Below, piece by piece: positions 16,632 to 25,858 of a stretch of DNA of 64,000 nt (the first letter of the stretch is position 1; every line of letters starts with the position of its first letter). The notes under the pieces are model-generated. The model searched no databases, was not told the origin of the DNA, and worked only from the letters and a program-made list of their open reading frames with translations. The stretch is taken from positions 1 through 64,000 of the forward strand of contig NZ_NVWY01000031.1 of assembly GCF_002733835.1 (NCBI RefSeq), in the 5' to 3' direction. This stretch comes from Alcanivorax sp. (GTDB lineage Bacteria > Pseudomonadota > Gammaproteobacteria > Pseudomonadales > Alcanivoracaceae). The position numbers and the translations under genes were made by a program.

Positions 16632-17762
16632 TCAACGTGCCTGTTGCCGTGCCCGCTTGCGGCGTTGTGCCTGCAGGCGAAGCTGGCGTTTTTGCCACCA
16701 CATGTAGGTGCCGGTGATAAAGAACAGCAAGGGCGTCAGCCCGCTGATCAGGACGATGATGCGCCCCGGCATGCCCAGGGCATCACCATTGTGGAGCGGG
16801 AACTGCCAGGTCATGAGCTGGCTGCCGGCGGCCACATTGGGGGCGTCCCATACCGCCAGTACCTCGCCGCTGTACTGGTCTACCCAGATACGGCTGGCGC
16901 CGTAATGCTGCCAGGGTTCTCCGTCCCGGTTGAACGCCAGCGAATAACTGCCGGTTTCACTGCGGGGGAAATCGAGGCGAATCAGCGGCGCCTGTGGGAA
17001 AACGGTGCGGGCAATATCCAGTGATCGCTGCGGGGAAATAGAGGGGGTGCCCGGGCTGTCCGGTAGCGTTGATGAAGGCGAGGGGCGTTTTTCCAGAGGG
17101 AGCACGGCATCCACCAGCGCCGCGACCTGGGTCGGGAAAATCAGGGTGACCCCGGAAAAGGCGACCACCAGCAGTACCGGGAGAAAATAGATGCCGATGA
17201 CCTGGTGCAGATCAAAGTGTAATCGGTAGGTGCCGCCGCTCCGTTTAATGGTCAGGTTGCGACGCCACTTTCCCTTGCGCTTGCCGGTGGGCCACCACAG
17301 GTAAACGCCGGTCAGACAGAAACCGAGCAAGCACAGGCCAAGCACGCCAACCACAATCTCGCCAATTTCGCCGGACAACAGGGTGTAATGCAGGCTGTAG
17401 ATCCAGGTCATCAGGTAGTCGCCCCAGGTGCGAATCGCAAGCACCTCGCCGGTATAGGGAGAGACGCTGACCTGAATCGGGCCGGGTTCGCCCGGTGGAG
17501 CAAAAAAGCGCAGGGTGTGGGGGCTGCCGGGGGCCTGTGCCGGCTCGATACGCAATGCTTTGCGGCCCAGCTCGGCTTCGGCGTTGGCGACGATGTCGTT
17601 AAGGGGAAGCGTGCTTTTCCCCTGAGTCATCAGTTGCGGATTGAGCGACTCGTCCAGCCCCTCATGGAAGACCAGTAAACTGCCGCTGAGGCCGATAACC
17701 ACCAGCAACAGCCCGGTGATCAGGCCGGTGTATTTGTGTAAAGTGAAAAGCAGGTTGCGCAT
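16632..17762 (-). CDS. PepSY-associated TM protein (PiuB-like)
   Basis: 376 aa inner-membrane protein of the PepSY_TM family, which often lies beside siderophore receptors and is thought to help reduce or handle iron from siderophores. The N terminus LLFTLHKYTGLITGLLLVV is the family hallmark, with His8 a possible heme or metal ligand. Further spans lie near 140-160, 190-210 and 340-360, with periplasmic PepSY domains between. The C terminus is strongly basic (KRQLRLQAQRRKRARQQAR). Downstream of the receptor gene but behind a terminator, so partial read-through or a separate promoter is needed. Confidence 0.85.
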   Translation of the reverse strand: MRNLLFTLHKYTGLITGLLLVVIGLSGSLLVFHEGLDESLNPQLMTQGKSTLPLNDIVANAEAELGRKALRIEPAQAPGSPHTLRFFAPPGEPGPIQVSVSPYTGEVLAIRTWGDYLMTWIYSLHYTLLSGEIGEIVVGVLGLCLLGFCLTGVYLWWPTGKRKGKWRRNLTIKRSGGTYRLHFDLHQVIGIYFLPVLLVVAFSGVTLIFPTQVAALVDAVLPLEKRPSPSSTLPDSPGTPSISPQRSLDIARTVFPQAPLIRLDFPRSETGSYSLAFNRDGEPWQHYGASRIWVDQYSGEVLAVWDAPNVAAGSQLMTWQFPLHNGDALGMPGRIIVLISGLTPLLFFITGTYMWWQKRQLRLQAQRRKRARQQAR

Positions 17763-17779
17763 AAAGTATCAGGCTCGGA

Positions 17780-17808
17780 AATAAAACGGGCAGCCATTGG
17801 CTGCCCGT
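17780..17808 (-). terminator. Terminator after the second TonB receptor
   Basis: Read on the minus strand, ACGGGCAGCC, loop AAT, GGCTGCCCGT (10-bp perfect stem), then TTTATTT. It lies between the receptor stop and the PepSY gene. Confidence 0.8.
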
Positions 17809-17827
17809 TAGCTAGCTGGGCGACTTA

Positions 17828-19930
17828 TTAGAAGTCCAGATTGTAGCCCAGAGTGACGGTACGACCACGGCCCTTGAAGTTCTGGTCATCACGGGTGGTG
17901 GCTGTTTGCGAGAAGTAGCTGAAGTAATCCTCGTTAAGCAGGTTTTCGATGCCGGCAGTGACTTGGCCTTTGGGCAGCGCGTATCCCAGAGACAGGTCAA
18001 CCAGTTGGTAGGAGCTGAAGTCGTTCGTGTCGCCTTCGAAATCCTTGTTGAAGTAGTGAGTCCCCTGAAGCTGGGTATGCAGCTTGCTGGTCCATTTGGC
18101 ATGCCAGCGCAGCTGAATGCTGTCAGGGGCGATATTGCGGCCATCCAGCCGAGTGTCTACGGTGCCGTCATCATCACTGTCGAACTTGCCGCTGATGTGG
18201 GCATAAGTGGCGTTCAGATAGTGCACCGGATTGATTTGCCATCCTGCGTCGGCCTCGATGCCCTGGATTTCGGTTCGCTCACGGCTGACTTCGAAGATGC
18301 CGCCGTTATTTTGCAGTCGTTGGCCCAGGTCGGAATCGGAGCTGAAATGGCTGAGCTCAAAGTGGGCGCCGCCGTTATGCAGGCGGATACCGATTTCGGT
18401 GTTGTCGGTCACAATGGGTTGCAGATCGAGGAAGTCTTCCACGCTCTGGTTGGCCTGGTTGATGCCGCGCAGAACACGGCCCACATCGGGCATGCCGAAC
18501 CCTTCAGAGTAGTTGGCAAACAACTGCGCGTTCTCGGTGGCCTGGAAGACCAGGCCGTAATTGAGCAGGGTTTCGTCAAAATCCGGGCTACCGCCTTCGA
18601 CTTGCTGGCTGCCGTAGGAGGCCAGGGTGGTGAAATCGTCCACGTTCAGTTTCGCGTATTCATAGCGCACTCCGGCATTCAGGGTCAGTTGTTGCATGGG
18701 GCTGACTTCTGCCTGCAGGAAGGGCGCAATGTTGCGGAACTGGGTTTCCGGTACCCATTCGCGATTGGTCTGTGCCAGGATCTGGGTGGTTTCGTCCTGC
18801 AGCAGGTCCAGACCGGTGGTCAGCTTCAGACGGTTATTAAACATGCCGTCACGGGACAGGGTCAGTTTGCCGCCAATCTTGTCGGATTCGTTCTGGGACT
18901 GGTCGTAGACATTGGTCCCATAGGCCGGGTCCTGGAAGGTAGCGAAGACCCCCCCGCCGTAACGGGCCTTGAAGCTCTGGCTGTAAAGCTGGGTAATAAA
19001 GTGATTCCCGGCAAGATTGCTGTGGGTGTAGTTCAGCCCGACGGTCAGTACTTCATTCATGGCGGGGTCGCCTTGCGGGTCACCTTTTCGTGAGGTGGTA
19101 GGGATGCCGTTAACCCAGTTGCCGTCCACCGCTTCGTAGTCATGTTTCCCTTCCAGGGAAAAACGGTTAATGCTGAGCTCTACGTTTTGTTCATCGTTGA
19201 TCCAGTAGCCCAGCTTCAGGAAGATGTCATGGCTTTCACTGTTCATGATGTCACCCTGGGTGTTGTCTACCCCAATGAGCTCGCTCTCGGCGTCGTAGAA
19301 CATGCCGCGATCGGTGTAGCTAAGGCCGAGAAGATAATCCCAATTCCCTTTGATGCCGTCGGCGCGATAATCCACTTTGTATCCGAGGCTGTTGGAGTGG
19401 ATGTCATTGGTGGGCGCGGTCATTTTTACGCCGACATGCTGATTCAGGGTGCCGGATTCCGGGCGACGGGTAACAAAGTTAATGATCCCGCCTGTGGCTC
19501 CCAGCCCGTGTTCGGCGCTGGCGCCATAAATCACCTCGATGCGTTCAACCATGGACAGGTCAATGGTGTAGCCATCACGTGACCCGTCGCGAAGGGGGTT
19601 GGATTGCGGAATGCCGTCGATGAGAAAGAGAGGATTACGTCCCCGGAATGTTTCCCCTGAGTTGCTAAGCTTTTGACGGCTGGGTGTGTATGACGGAATC
19701 AGGTTGCTTAGTACCTGGGACTGATCAGAAGTGATGCGCAATTGCTCATCAATTTCGTCGCGGGTAATGACGGTAACTTTTTGGGAGGTCTTGCCAACTT
19801 CGCTATTGGCGCGAGTGGCAGAAACCGTAATGGCCCCCAGTTCGTTAGCGTCCGACTCCGCGATGGCAAGTGGTGAAGCTGCAAGCGTGAACAATGAGAT
19901 AGGCAAGCCAATAAAGTAAGTACGGAGCAC
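17828..19930 (-). CDS. TonB-dependent siderophore receptor (copy 2)
   Basis: Outer-membrane gated barrel for import of a ferric chelate. 700 aa. Signal peptide to SPLAIAE, TonB box ELGAITVSATR, plug domain (about 45-170, GATGGIINFVTRR), then a barrel ending in Phe (GYNLDF). The frame opens at 19954, but the GTG at 19930 has AAGGAGAG 5 bp upstream and gives the same N terminus (VLR-Y-GLP-SL) as the paralogue, so I prefer it. A Fur-like box lies about 57 bp upstream. Ligand unknown. Confidence 0.9.
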   Translation of the reverse strand: MLRTYFIGLPISLFTLAASPLAIAESDANELGAITVSATRANSEVGKTSQKVTVITRDEIDEQLRITSDQSQVLSNLIPSYTPSRQKLSNSGETFRGRNPLFLIDGIPQSNPLRDGSRDGYTIDLSMVERIEVIYGASAEHGLGATGGIINFVTRRPESGTLNQHVGVKMTAPTNDIHSNSLGYKVDYRADGIKGNWDYLLGLSYTDRGMFYDAESELIGVDNTQGDIMNSESHDIFLKLGYWINDEQNVELSINRFSLEGKHDYEAVDGNWVNGIPTTSRKGDPQGDPAMNEVLTVGLNYTHSNLAGNHFITQLYSQSFKARYGGGVFATFQDPAYGTNVYDQSQNESDKIGGKLTLSRDGMFNNRLKLTTGLDLLQDETTQILAQTNREWVPETQFRNIAPFLQAEVSPMQQLTLNAGVRYEYAKLNVDDFTTLASYGSQQVEGGSPDFDETLLNYGLVFQATENAQLFANYSEGFGMPDVGRVLRGINQANQSVEDFLDLQPIVTDNTEIGIRLHNGGAHFELSHFSSDSDLGQRLQNNGGIFEVSRERTEIQGIEADAGWQINPVHYLNATYAHISGKFDSDDDGTVDTRLDGRNIAPDSIQLRWHAKWTSKLHTQLQGTHYFNKDFEGDTNDFSSYQLVDLSLGYALPKGQVTAGIENLLNEDYFSYFSQTATTRDDQNFKGRGRTVTLGYNLDF

Positions 19931-19986
19931 GGGGGCTCTCCTTATTGTAAGCAATGTAAATTCAGGCGTTGAAAGCTAAGGTTGGC

Positions 19987-20005
19987 GGGAATGATTGTCA
20001 ATATC
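19987..20005 (-). promoter_or_regulatory. Fur-like box
   Basis: The reverse complement GATATTGACAATCATTCCC matches the 19-bp Fur consensus GATAATGATAATCATTATC at 14 positions. It lies upstream of receptor copy 2 and fits iron repression. Confidence 0.65.
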
Positions 20006-20045
20006 GTTTTGGTGGCGCGGGCAGCGTGGTTCTTTTAATGGGGAG

Positions 20046-20072
20046 GGCACGGGCTGCGGTAGAGCCCGTGCC
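20046..20072 (-). terminator. Hairpin after receptor copy 1
   Basis: GGCACGGGCT and AGCCCGTGCC (10-bp perfect stem, 7-nt loop) just after the receptor stop. There is no T-run after it on the minus strand, so it may be an RNA stabiliser or a factor-dependent stop rather than a simple terminator. Confidence 0.5.
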
Positions 20073-20079
20073 GATGAGG

Positions 20080-22197
20080 CTAGAAATCTACGCTATACCC
20101 CAGGGTGTAGGTACGACCACGGCCCTTGAAGTTGTACTCGTCACTCACGCGGGCGGCCTGGGAGTAGTAGGTGAAGTAATCTTCGTCTGTCAGATTTTCT
20201 ATGCCCAGATCCAGTTTACCCGCGGGTAGCTTGTAGCTGACCATGGCGTCGACCAGGCTGTAGCCGTCAAAGTCCAGGTCCGGGTCATCAAAGCCGCGGC
20301 TGAAGAAGTGGCTGACTTGCAGGTAGGATGAGACGGTGCGGCTCCAGCCGGCATTCCAGCTCATCTGTACCGTGTCGGGGGCAATACTCATGCCGCTCAG
20401 TTCGGTATCGACAACGCCGTTGCGATCGGTGTCGGATTCGCCGTCCTCGTGGGAATAGGACAGTTTGACGCGATGTGCATCATTAACCTGCATGTGCCCG
20501 GACAGTTCCACGCCCTGGATTTCGGTTTTCTCCCGGCTGCCTTCAAAGGTGCCGGTGGTGGTGTTGTAGGTGAGGCGCTCGCCCAGGTCCGAGTTGGATT
20601 CGTAGTAGCTTACCTCGAAGCCGTAGCGTGCCCAGTTGAAGCGCCCACCAATTTCCTGGTTGTCGGTAACGATAGGTTGTAGATCCAGCAGGGTGTCCAC
20701 GTCCTGGCCGGGGGTGTTGATGCCACGCAAGACCCGGCCCACATCGGGCATACCAAACCCTTCCGAGTAGCTGCCGTAGAGCTGCGCCCAGCTTGTCAGC
20801 TGGTATACCAGCCCGGCGTTGTACAGGGTTTCGCTGAAGTTCGGGTTGCCGCCTTCCACAACCACGTTGTCATTGACCACGTTGCTCCGATCGATGGTGG
20901 AGTAAGTATCCACTTTTAGCTCGGCTTTTTCATAGCGGGCACCGGCATTCAGGTTGAGCTTGTCGGTGAGTTTGAAGTGGCCTTGCAGGAAGGGGGCGTA
21001 ATTACGGTACTGGGTTTCCGGCACATAGGTTCGTCCGGTATGGACCAGATCCTGATTGGTTTCATCCTGCAGCAGATCCAGGCCGGTAGTAATGCCCAGG
21101 CGGTTGTTGAGCAGGCCGTTGCGGGTCAGGGTGAATTTGGCGCCGATTTTGTCTGATTCGTTGCGGGTCTGGTCGAGCTGATCATTCCCGGCACTGTCCA
21201 CGTAAGGGAAGAACGGGGTGGTGGCAAACTGGGCGCGGAACTGCTGGCTATACAATTGCACGTCCGCCTTGTTGCCAAACCAGTCTGCATGGCTGTAGGA
21301 GAAACTGGCGGTGGTCACCTTGTTGAAGCCCGGGTCGCCTACCGGGTCGCCTGGGCGCGCTCGGGTGGGGATACCTTCATCCCGATTGCCGGGCACCGGC
21401 ACATAATCGCCTTCGCCTTCCAGTTCGAAGTGATTGAGCATCAGTTCGACGTTCTGGTTATCGTCAATCCAGTAGCCGACCCGACCCATTACGTCATAGC
21501 TGGTAGAGTTCTGCAGTTCACCAGGGTAGGCGATGCCAACCAACTGGTCGTTACCGTCATAGAAGACGCCACGCTTTTGCTGGCTGATGGCGCCCAGGTA
21601 ATCCCAGTCGCCTTTCTGGCCACTGATGCTGTAGTCCACCTTGTGGCCCTGACCATCGGAATCAAAATCATCATCGGAAGTCAGGCTGACAGAGGCTTGC
21701 TGATTGATGGTGCCGGTGTCGGCGCGGCGGGTTATATAGTTGATAATCCCGCCGGTGGCGCCCAGCCCGTGCTCGGCGCTGGCGCCATAAATCACTTCGA
21801 TACGCTCCACCATGGAGAGGTCGATGGTATAGCTGTCGCGGGCACTGTCTCGCAGCGGGTTGCTTTGCGGTACACCATCGATCATGAATAGCGGCGAACG
21901 GCCACGGAAGCTCTCGCCGGCATTGGAGAGCTTCTGGCGGCTGGGCGAGTAGGAGGGAATCAGGCTGCTGAGTACCTGCCCCGGGTCATTACTGATGGCC
22001 AGTTGTTCTTCAATTTTTTCGCGGCTGATGATGAGGACTTTCTGCGGAGTCTCAGCAACGGTGGAGTGGGCGCGGGTGGCTGAGACCGTAATCTGGCCCA
22101 GCTCATGGGCGCCAGCGGCTTCTTCGGCCAGAGCAAACGGGGAACACGCAAGGGATAATAACGATACAGGCAAGCCATAACGGTAAAAGCGGAGCAC
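20080..22197 (-). CDS. TonB-dependent siderophore receptor (copy 1)
   Basis: Outer-membrane ferric-chelate importer, 705 aa, paralogous to the next gene along most of its length. GTG start with AAGGAGAG. Signal peptide to SPFALAE, TonB box ELGQITVSATR, plug with GATGGIINYITRR, and a barrel with GYSVDF at the C terminus. The motif FNKVTTASFSYSH in a mid-barrel loop differs from copy 2 and may reflect a different ligand. A strong Fur-like box lies upstream at 22243-22271. Confidence 0.9.
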   Translation of the reverse strand: MLRFYRYGLPVSLLSLACSPFALAEEAAGAHELGQITVSATRAHSTVAETPQKVLIISREKIEEQLAISNDPGQVLSSLIPSYSPSRQKLSNAGESFRGRSPLFMIDGVPQSNPLRDSARDSYTIDLSMVERIEVIYGASAEHGLGATGGIINYITRRADTGTINQQASVSLTSDDDFDSDGQGHKVDYSISGQKGDWDYLGAISQQKRGVFYDGNDQLVGIAYPGELQNSTSYDVMGRVGYWIDDNQNVELMLNHFELEGEGDYVPVPGNRDEGIPTRARPGDPVGDPGFNKVTTASFSYSHADWFGNKADVQLYSQQFRAQFATTPFFPYVDSAGNDQLDQTRNESDKIGAKFTLTRNGLLNNRLGITTGLDLLQDETNQDLVHTGRTYVPETQYRNYAPFLQGHFKLTDKLNLNAGARYEKAELKVDTYSTIDRSNVVNDNVVVEGGNPNFSETLYNAGLVYQLTSWAQLYGSYSEGFGMPDVGRVLRGINTPGQDVDTLLDLQPIVTDNQEIGGRFNWARYGFEVSYYESNSDLGERLTYNTTTGTFEGSREKTEIQGVELSGHMQVNDAHRVKLSYSHEDGESDTDRNGVVDTELSGMSIAPDTVQMSWNAGWSRTVSSYLQVSHFFSRGFDDPDLDFDGYSLVDAMVSYKLPAGKLDLGIENLTDEDYFTYYSQAARVSDEYNFKGRGRTYTLGYSVDF

Positions 22198-22242
22198 GGC
22201 GCTCTCCTTATCAATATCTTCAAGGCAGGACGGCCGTGCACC

Positions 22243-22271
22243 GTAATGATAATGAGAATAATTGTCAATTG
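22243..22271 (-). promoter_or_regulatory. Overlapping Fur-like boxes
   Basis: AATGATAATGAGAATAATTG (from 22245) is the extended gammaproteobacterial Fur-box pattern of repeated NATWAT hexamers, continuing into GTCAATTG. It lies 46 bp upstream of the GTG of receptor copy 1. Confidence 0.8.
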
Positions 22272-22282
22272 TGATGTTGTGG

Positions 22283-24427
22283 TTAGCGCCGAATCTCGTG
22301 AAGCCGCTCTACCCAGCGTAACAGTCCCTCTGGCTTGCGGGCTTTTTTCCATTCCCCGGCAGCAAACTTGTTGGCTTCGGCCATGGTCGGGTAGATATGG
22401 ATGGTGCCGAGGATCTTGTTCAGACCCAGCTTGTGTTTCATGGCCAGTACGTACTCGGCAATCAGCTCCCCGGCGTGCTGGCCGACAATGGTAACGCCGA
22501 GAATCCGGTCGCTGCCTGTGGCGGTCAGTACTTTCACAAAACCCAGGTCGGCACTTTCGGCGATAGCTCGGTCCAGGTCGTCAATGCCGTAGCGGGTGAC
22601 CTCGTAATCGATGCCTTGCTCGTTGGCTTCCTGTTCATTCAGACCGACCCGGGCGACTTCCGGGTCGGTAAAGGTGCACCAGGGGATCACCCGATAGTCC
22701 ACTTTGAATTTTTTCGCGAAACCAAACAGGGCATTGACCGAGGCATACCATGCCTGGTGAGAGGCGGTATGGGTAAACTGGTAGGGGCCGGCCACATCGC
22801 CGCAGGCATAAATATTCGGGAAGCGGCTTTGCAGGTGGTCGTTGACGGTGATGGTGCCGTTGCCATTGGTGGGCAGTTTCAGTGTTTCCAGTCCCAGCCC
22901 TGTGGTGTTGGCTTTGCGCCCCACGGCCAGCAATAACGTATCGAATACGATCCGCTTTTCCTGTCCGTCCCCCGTGACATACAACACCTTTTCACCCTCT
23001 TCCCGGGCAAAGCGCACGGTGGTGTGATCGACCAGTACCGTGACGCCGCTCTCTTTCAGTGCGGTGGTGACCTGTGCTGCGGCGTCTTCATCCTCGCGGG
23101 GCATCAGGCGCGGGCCTTTCTGTATCTGCGTCACCTGGCTGCCCAGACGGGCAAACGTTTGCGACAGCTCACAGCCAATGGGGCCGCCACCCAGGATCAC
23201 AAGGCGCTGGGGCTGCTCTTCAATGTTCCACAGCGTGTCGGAGGTGAGTGCATCCATGTCCTCGATACCGGGAACCGGTGGAATAAACGGTTGGGCGCCG
23301 GTGGCGATAATAATGCTGCGGGCGGTCAGGCGTTCGCGGTGATCACCGTTGCGGATCTCTACTTCCCAGGGGGAAATAAAAGTCGCTTCACCTTGCCGAC
23401 AGTCCACCCCCAGTTTGCTGTAGCGTTCTACAGAGTCATGGGGCTCGATTTTCTTGATGATGGTGTGGACACGTTCCATCAATGTACGGAAACGGAAGTC
23501 ATTGCGAATGCTGTCGAAGCCGAATTTTTCCGCCTGCTTTTCATAGAAGGCCACGCGGGCACTCTTGATCAGTGCCTTGGACGGCACGCACCCGGTATTC
23601 AGACAGTCGCCACCCATTTTGTGTTTCTCTATCAGGGTCACTTTCGCTTTGACGGTGGCGGCAATGTAGGCGCTGACCAGCCCGCCAGAGCCTGCGCCAA
23701 TCACAATCAGGTTGCGGTCAAACTGTTTGGGTTTTTTCCAGCCCTTATACACTTTGCGTGACTGCAAGCGGGCCATGATCGCCTTGGCTATCCAGGGGAA
23801 AATACCCAGCAGCACAAAGGCGCCCAATAACTGAGGCGAAAGTAAGCCGCCAAGGCTATCGATCTGGCCGAGCTGGGTGCCCGCATTCACGTAGACCGCC
23901 GTGCCTGCCAGCATGCCCACCTGGCTGACCCAGTAAAAGGTGCGCGCTTTGATGGGGGTGAGGCCCATAACCAGATTGATAATGAAAAACGGGACAACAG
24001 GCACCAGACGCAATGTGAAAAGATAAAATGCGCCTTCTTTTTTGACTCCCTCATTGAGTTTTTTCAGCCGTTCGCCAAAGCGATTCTGCACCGTGTCATG
24101 AAACAGGAAACGGGAGGCGAGAAACGCCAGGGTAGCGCCCGCTGAGGAGGCAAAGGACACCAGTGCCAGGGCAATCCAGAAGCCGAACAGGGCCCCGGCG
24201 GCCAGCGTCATGATAGCCGCGCCGGGCAGGCTGAGTGCCGTGACAATGACATAGAGCGCGAAAAAGCCACCGAGGATCAACGCAGGGTTGTCCTGATAAA
24301 GAGCATCAAAGGCACTTTGTTGTTCTTTGATATAGCCGAGGCTGAAATACTGCCCCAGATCGAAAACGAAGTAGCTGGCAATCAGCGCGGCGATGATGAC
24401 AAGTAACAGCGCTTTTTTGATGTTCAT
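22283..24427 (-). CDS. VTT-domain / FAD-dependent disulfide oxidoreductase fusion
   Basis: 714 aa joining a TVP38/TMEM64-type membrane domain (VTT/DedA-like, residues about 1-220, several spans, GAAIMTLAAGALFG and LRLVPVVPFFIINLVMG) to a pyridine-nucleotide disulfide oxidoreductase of the mercuric-reductase/lipoamide-dehydrogenase type. FAD site VIGAGSGGLVSA near 243, redox pair GGDCLNTGCVPSK, NAD(P) site ILGGGPIGCELSQ and dimerisation domain are present. It lacks the N-terminal HMA domain and the C-terminal vicinal Cys pair of MerA, so mercury reduction is unlikely. The cytosolic enzyme is tethered to the membrane; substrate unknown. Good ribosome site (AAGGAAG). Confidence 0.88.
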   Translation of the reverse strand: MNIKKALLLVIIAALIASYFVFDLGQYFSLGYIKEQQSAFDALYQDNPALILGGFFALYVIVTALSLPGAAIMTLAAGALFGFWIALALVSFASSAGATLAFLASRFLFHDTVQNRFGERLKKLNEGVKKEGAFYLFTLRLVPVVPFFIINLVMGLTPIKARTFYWVSQVGMLAGTAVYVNAGTQLGQIDSLGGLLSPQLLGAFVLLGIFPWIAKAIMARLQSRKVYKGWKKPKQFDRNLIVIGAGSGGLVSAYIAATVKAKVTLIEKHKMGGDCLNTGCVPSKALIKSARVAFYEKQAEKFGFDSIRNDFRFRTLMERVHTIIKKIEPHDSVERYSKLGVDCRQGEATFISPWEVEIRNGDHRERLTARSIIIATGAQPFIPPVPGIEDMDALTSDTLWNIEEQPQRLVILGGGPIGCELSQTFARLGSQVTQIQKGPRLMPREDEDAAAQVTTALKESGVTVLVDHTTVRFAREEGEKVLYVTGDGQEKRIVFDTLLLAVGRKANTTGLGLETLKLPTNGNGTITVNDHLQSRFPNIYACGDVAGPYQFTHTASHQAWYASVNALFGFAKKFKVDYRVIPWCTFTDPEVARVGLNEQEANEQGIDYEVTRYGIDDLDRAIAESADLGFVKVLTATGSDRILGVTIVGQHAGELIAEYVLAMKHKLGLNKILGTIHIYPTMAEANKFAAGEWKKARKPEGLLRWVERLHEIRR

Positions 24428-24497
24428 TTGGCTTCCTTGATCAGTATTACGGTGCTGGAGGGGCTTGGCCAGAGTTCATGCTCGTCGGGCGTTTGAG

Positions 24498-24574
24498 TTG
24501 CGAGATGCGAGTAACGAGTTTCGAAAGGCAAAACCCGGAAGGGTGATCACGCTTTTGATCTTCGTTACTCGCTA
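24498..24574. repeat. Heptamer-armed inverted-repeat element D
   Basis: The left arm 24498-24525 is exactly four 7-bp units (TTGCGAG, ATGCGAG, then TAACGAG and TTTCGAA variants). The right arm 24561-24574 carries two complementary units; the core GCGAGTAACGA (24507-24517) is perfectly matched at 24562-24572. Arms and interior words (CCCGG.AGG, GCTTTT) resemble element C. It lies between the arsM stop and the VTT/flavoprotein gene. Confidence 0.75.
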
Positions 24575-24609
24575 CTGTCTTCTTCGTTTGCAAGAAAACG
24601 ACTTCGGCT

Positions 24610-25650
24610 TTAGCAGCAACTTGCTGCACTGCCTTCCTGATTGTCTTCGAAAGGCACATTCAGCCCGCAGCCTTCGAAGATACCGTAATGGGTGTTGAAG
24701 TTACCGATGAAATCAAAGTGTGTGGCAAAGCGGCTTTTTTCCAGCATCAACCAGGTATTGCCGCAAACCGGGAAGACTTTGCCCGCTTCAATAAAATGAT
24801 GGTCGTCCAGGGCAAAGGCGTTGGGACTGTTTTTCAGGGTGCCTTTGTAGACCACCGCCTGGCCATAATCTTCACAGGCTGGTTCCAGAGAATCGATATT
24901 GAACAGCCGGTAGGTGGCGGAATAAAAGCGGATATTGCCCAGCGTTTTTTCGATGGTCGGGTTTTCAATGGTCAGCGGGCGGGATTCCACCAGTCTTGGA
25001 TCGGCAAAGCCGCAGCGCTTGCTCAGGTTGATGAAATCATTCCAGTACAGGGCGCCGGACAGACACTCTCCGTACAGCACCGGGTCTTTGGCCAGTGAGG
25101 CAGGGATGCGCCGGTCTGCATAAACATCGGAAAAAAAGAACTCGCCGCCGGGTTTCAGCAGGCGTTTTACGTCGGCGATGACCTTGGCCTTGTCGGTGCT
25201 CAGGTTGATGACACAGTTGGAGATGACAATGTCGAAATAACCGTCCTGCAAATCCAGTTTGTCGAGCTCTTCAATATAGCCTTTCAAAAAACGCACATTG
25301 CTGTTGGCGTAACCAAAAGCGTCACGGTGATAGTCGAGGTGGCGATTGGCCACCGCCAATTGCTCGTCGGTCATGTCCACGCCAACCACTTCGCCGTGCT
25401 CGCCCACCAGTGCCGATAGCAGGTACACATCTCGCCCGGAGCCGGAACCCAGATCCAGAATGCGCATGCCTTCCAGTTGATCCGGGGCCACCAGCCCACA
25501 GCCATAGTAGCGGCTGACCACTTCATCATGGAGTTGTGCCAGCAGGGGCTTGAGATGTTCCGGCGGTGCCTGGTCACAGCAGGCATTGGTTTGCAGGTCT
25601 GCACTGGAATGCAGCTGTTTGCCGTAATAATCCTGCACGTCTTCACGCAT
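24610..25650 (-). CDS. arsM: Arsenite S-adenosylmethionine methyltransferase (ArsM type)
   Basis: Predicted to methylate As(III) with SAM. 346 aa: SAM-binding LDLGSGSGRDVY (motif I, near 68) and GEVVGVDMTDEQL. The three cysteine positions expected for ArsM are present in CCDQ (Cys24/25), SNCVINL (near 155) and GECLSG (near 207). The chain ends in SCC, as in many proteobacterial ArsM. A good ribosome site (AGGAG) precedes the ATG. No ars repressor or pump is adjacent. It is divergent from pstS, notable because arsenate enters by phosphate transport; a functional link is only inference. Confidence 0.85.
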   Translation of the reverse strand: MREDVQDYYGKQLHSSADLQTNACCDQAPPEHLKPLLAQLHDEVVSRYYGCGLVAPDQLEGMRILDLGSGSGRDVYLLSALVGEHGEVVGVDMTDEQLAVANRHLDYHRDAFGYANSNVRFLKGYIEELDKLDLQDGYFDIVISNCVINLSTDKAKVIADVKRLLKPGGEFFFSDVYADRRIPASLAKDPVLYGECLSGALYWNDFINLSKRCGFADPRLVESRPLTIENPTIEKTLGNIRFYSATYRLFNIDSLEPACEDYGQAVVYKGTLKNSPNAFALDDHHFIEAGKVFPVCGNTWLMLEKSRFATHFDFIGNFNTHYGIFEGCGLNVPFEDNQEGSAASCC

Positions 25651-25858
25651 TGCTGACTCTCCTGGGTATCAAGCTGTCCGGGTAAGGCTAATAGGATGCA
25701 GCAAATGGCTGCAGGTTACAGTGCCGATGGAATGTTTGGTTAGCGTTTGTGCAGCGCCAACGCTACTAAGACGCTTTTGAGTGTAATAGTTGCATGAGTG
25801 TGGCATCAAAGCTCAGCAGATAACGTGAAGACAGAAAATAACCGGGCGGGAGAAGACA

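Noticed and set aside
17906-19093. 395-codon plus-strand frame inside TonB receptor copy 2
   Set aside because: Shadow of the receptor gene, with low-complexity Val/Gln/Gly composition.
22283-24427. Mercuric reductase
   Set aside because: The HMA domain and C-terminal vicinal cysteines of MerA are absent, and no merR/merT/merP genes adjoin.
25784-25816. PHO box before pstS
   Set aside because: GTTGCAT-GAGT-GTGGCAT has the right 4-bp spacing but matches the heptamer consensus at only 4 and 5 of 7 positions, too weak to call.
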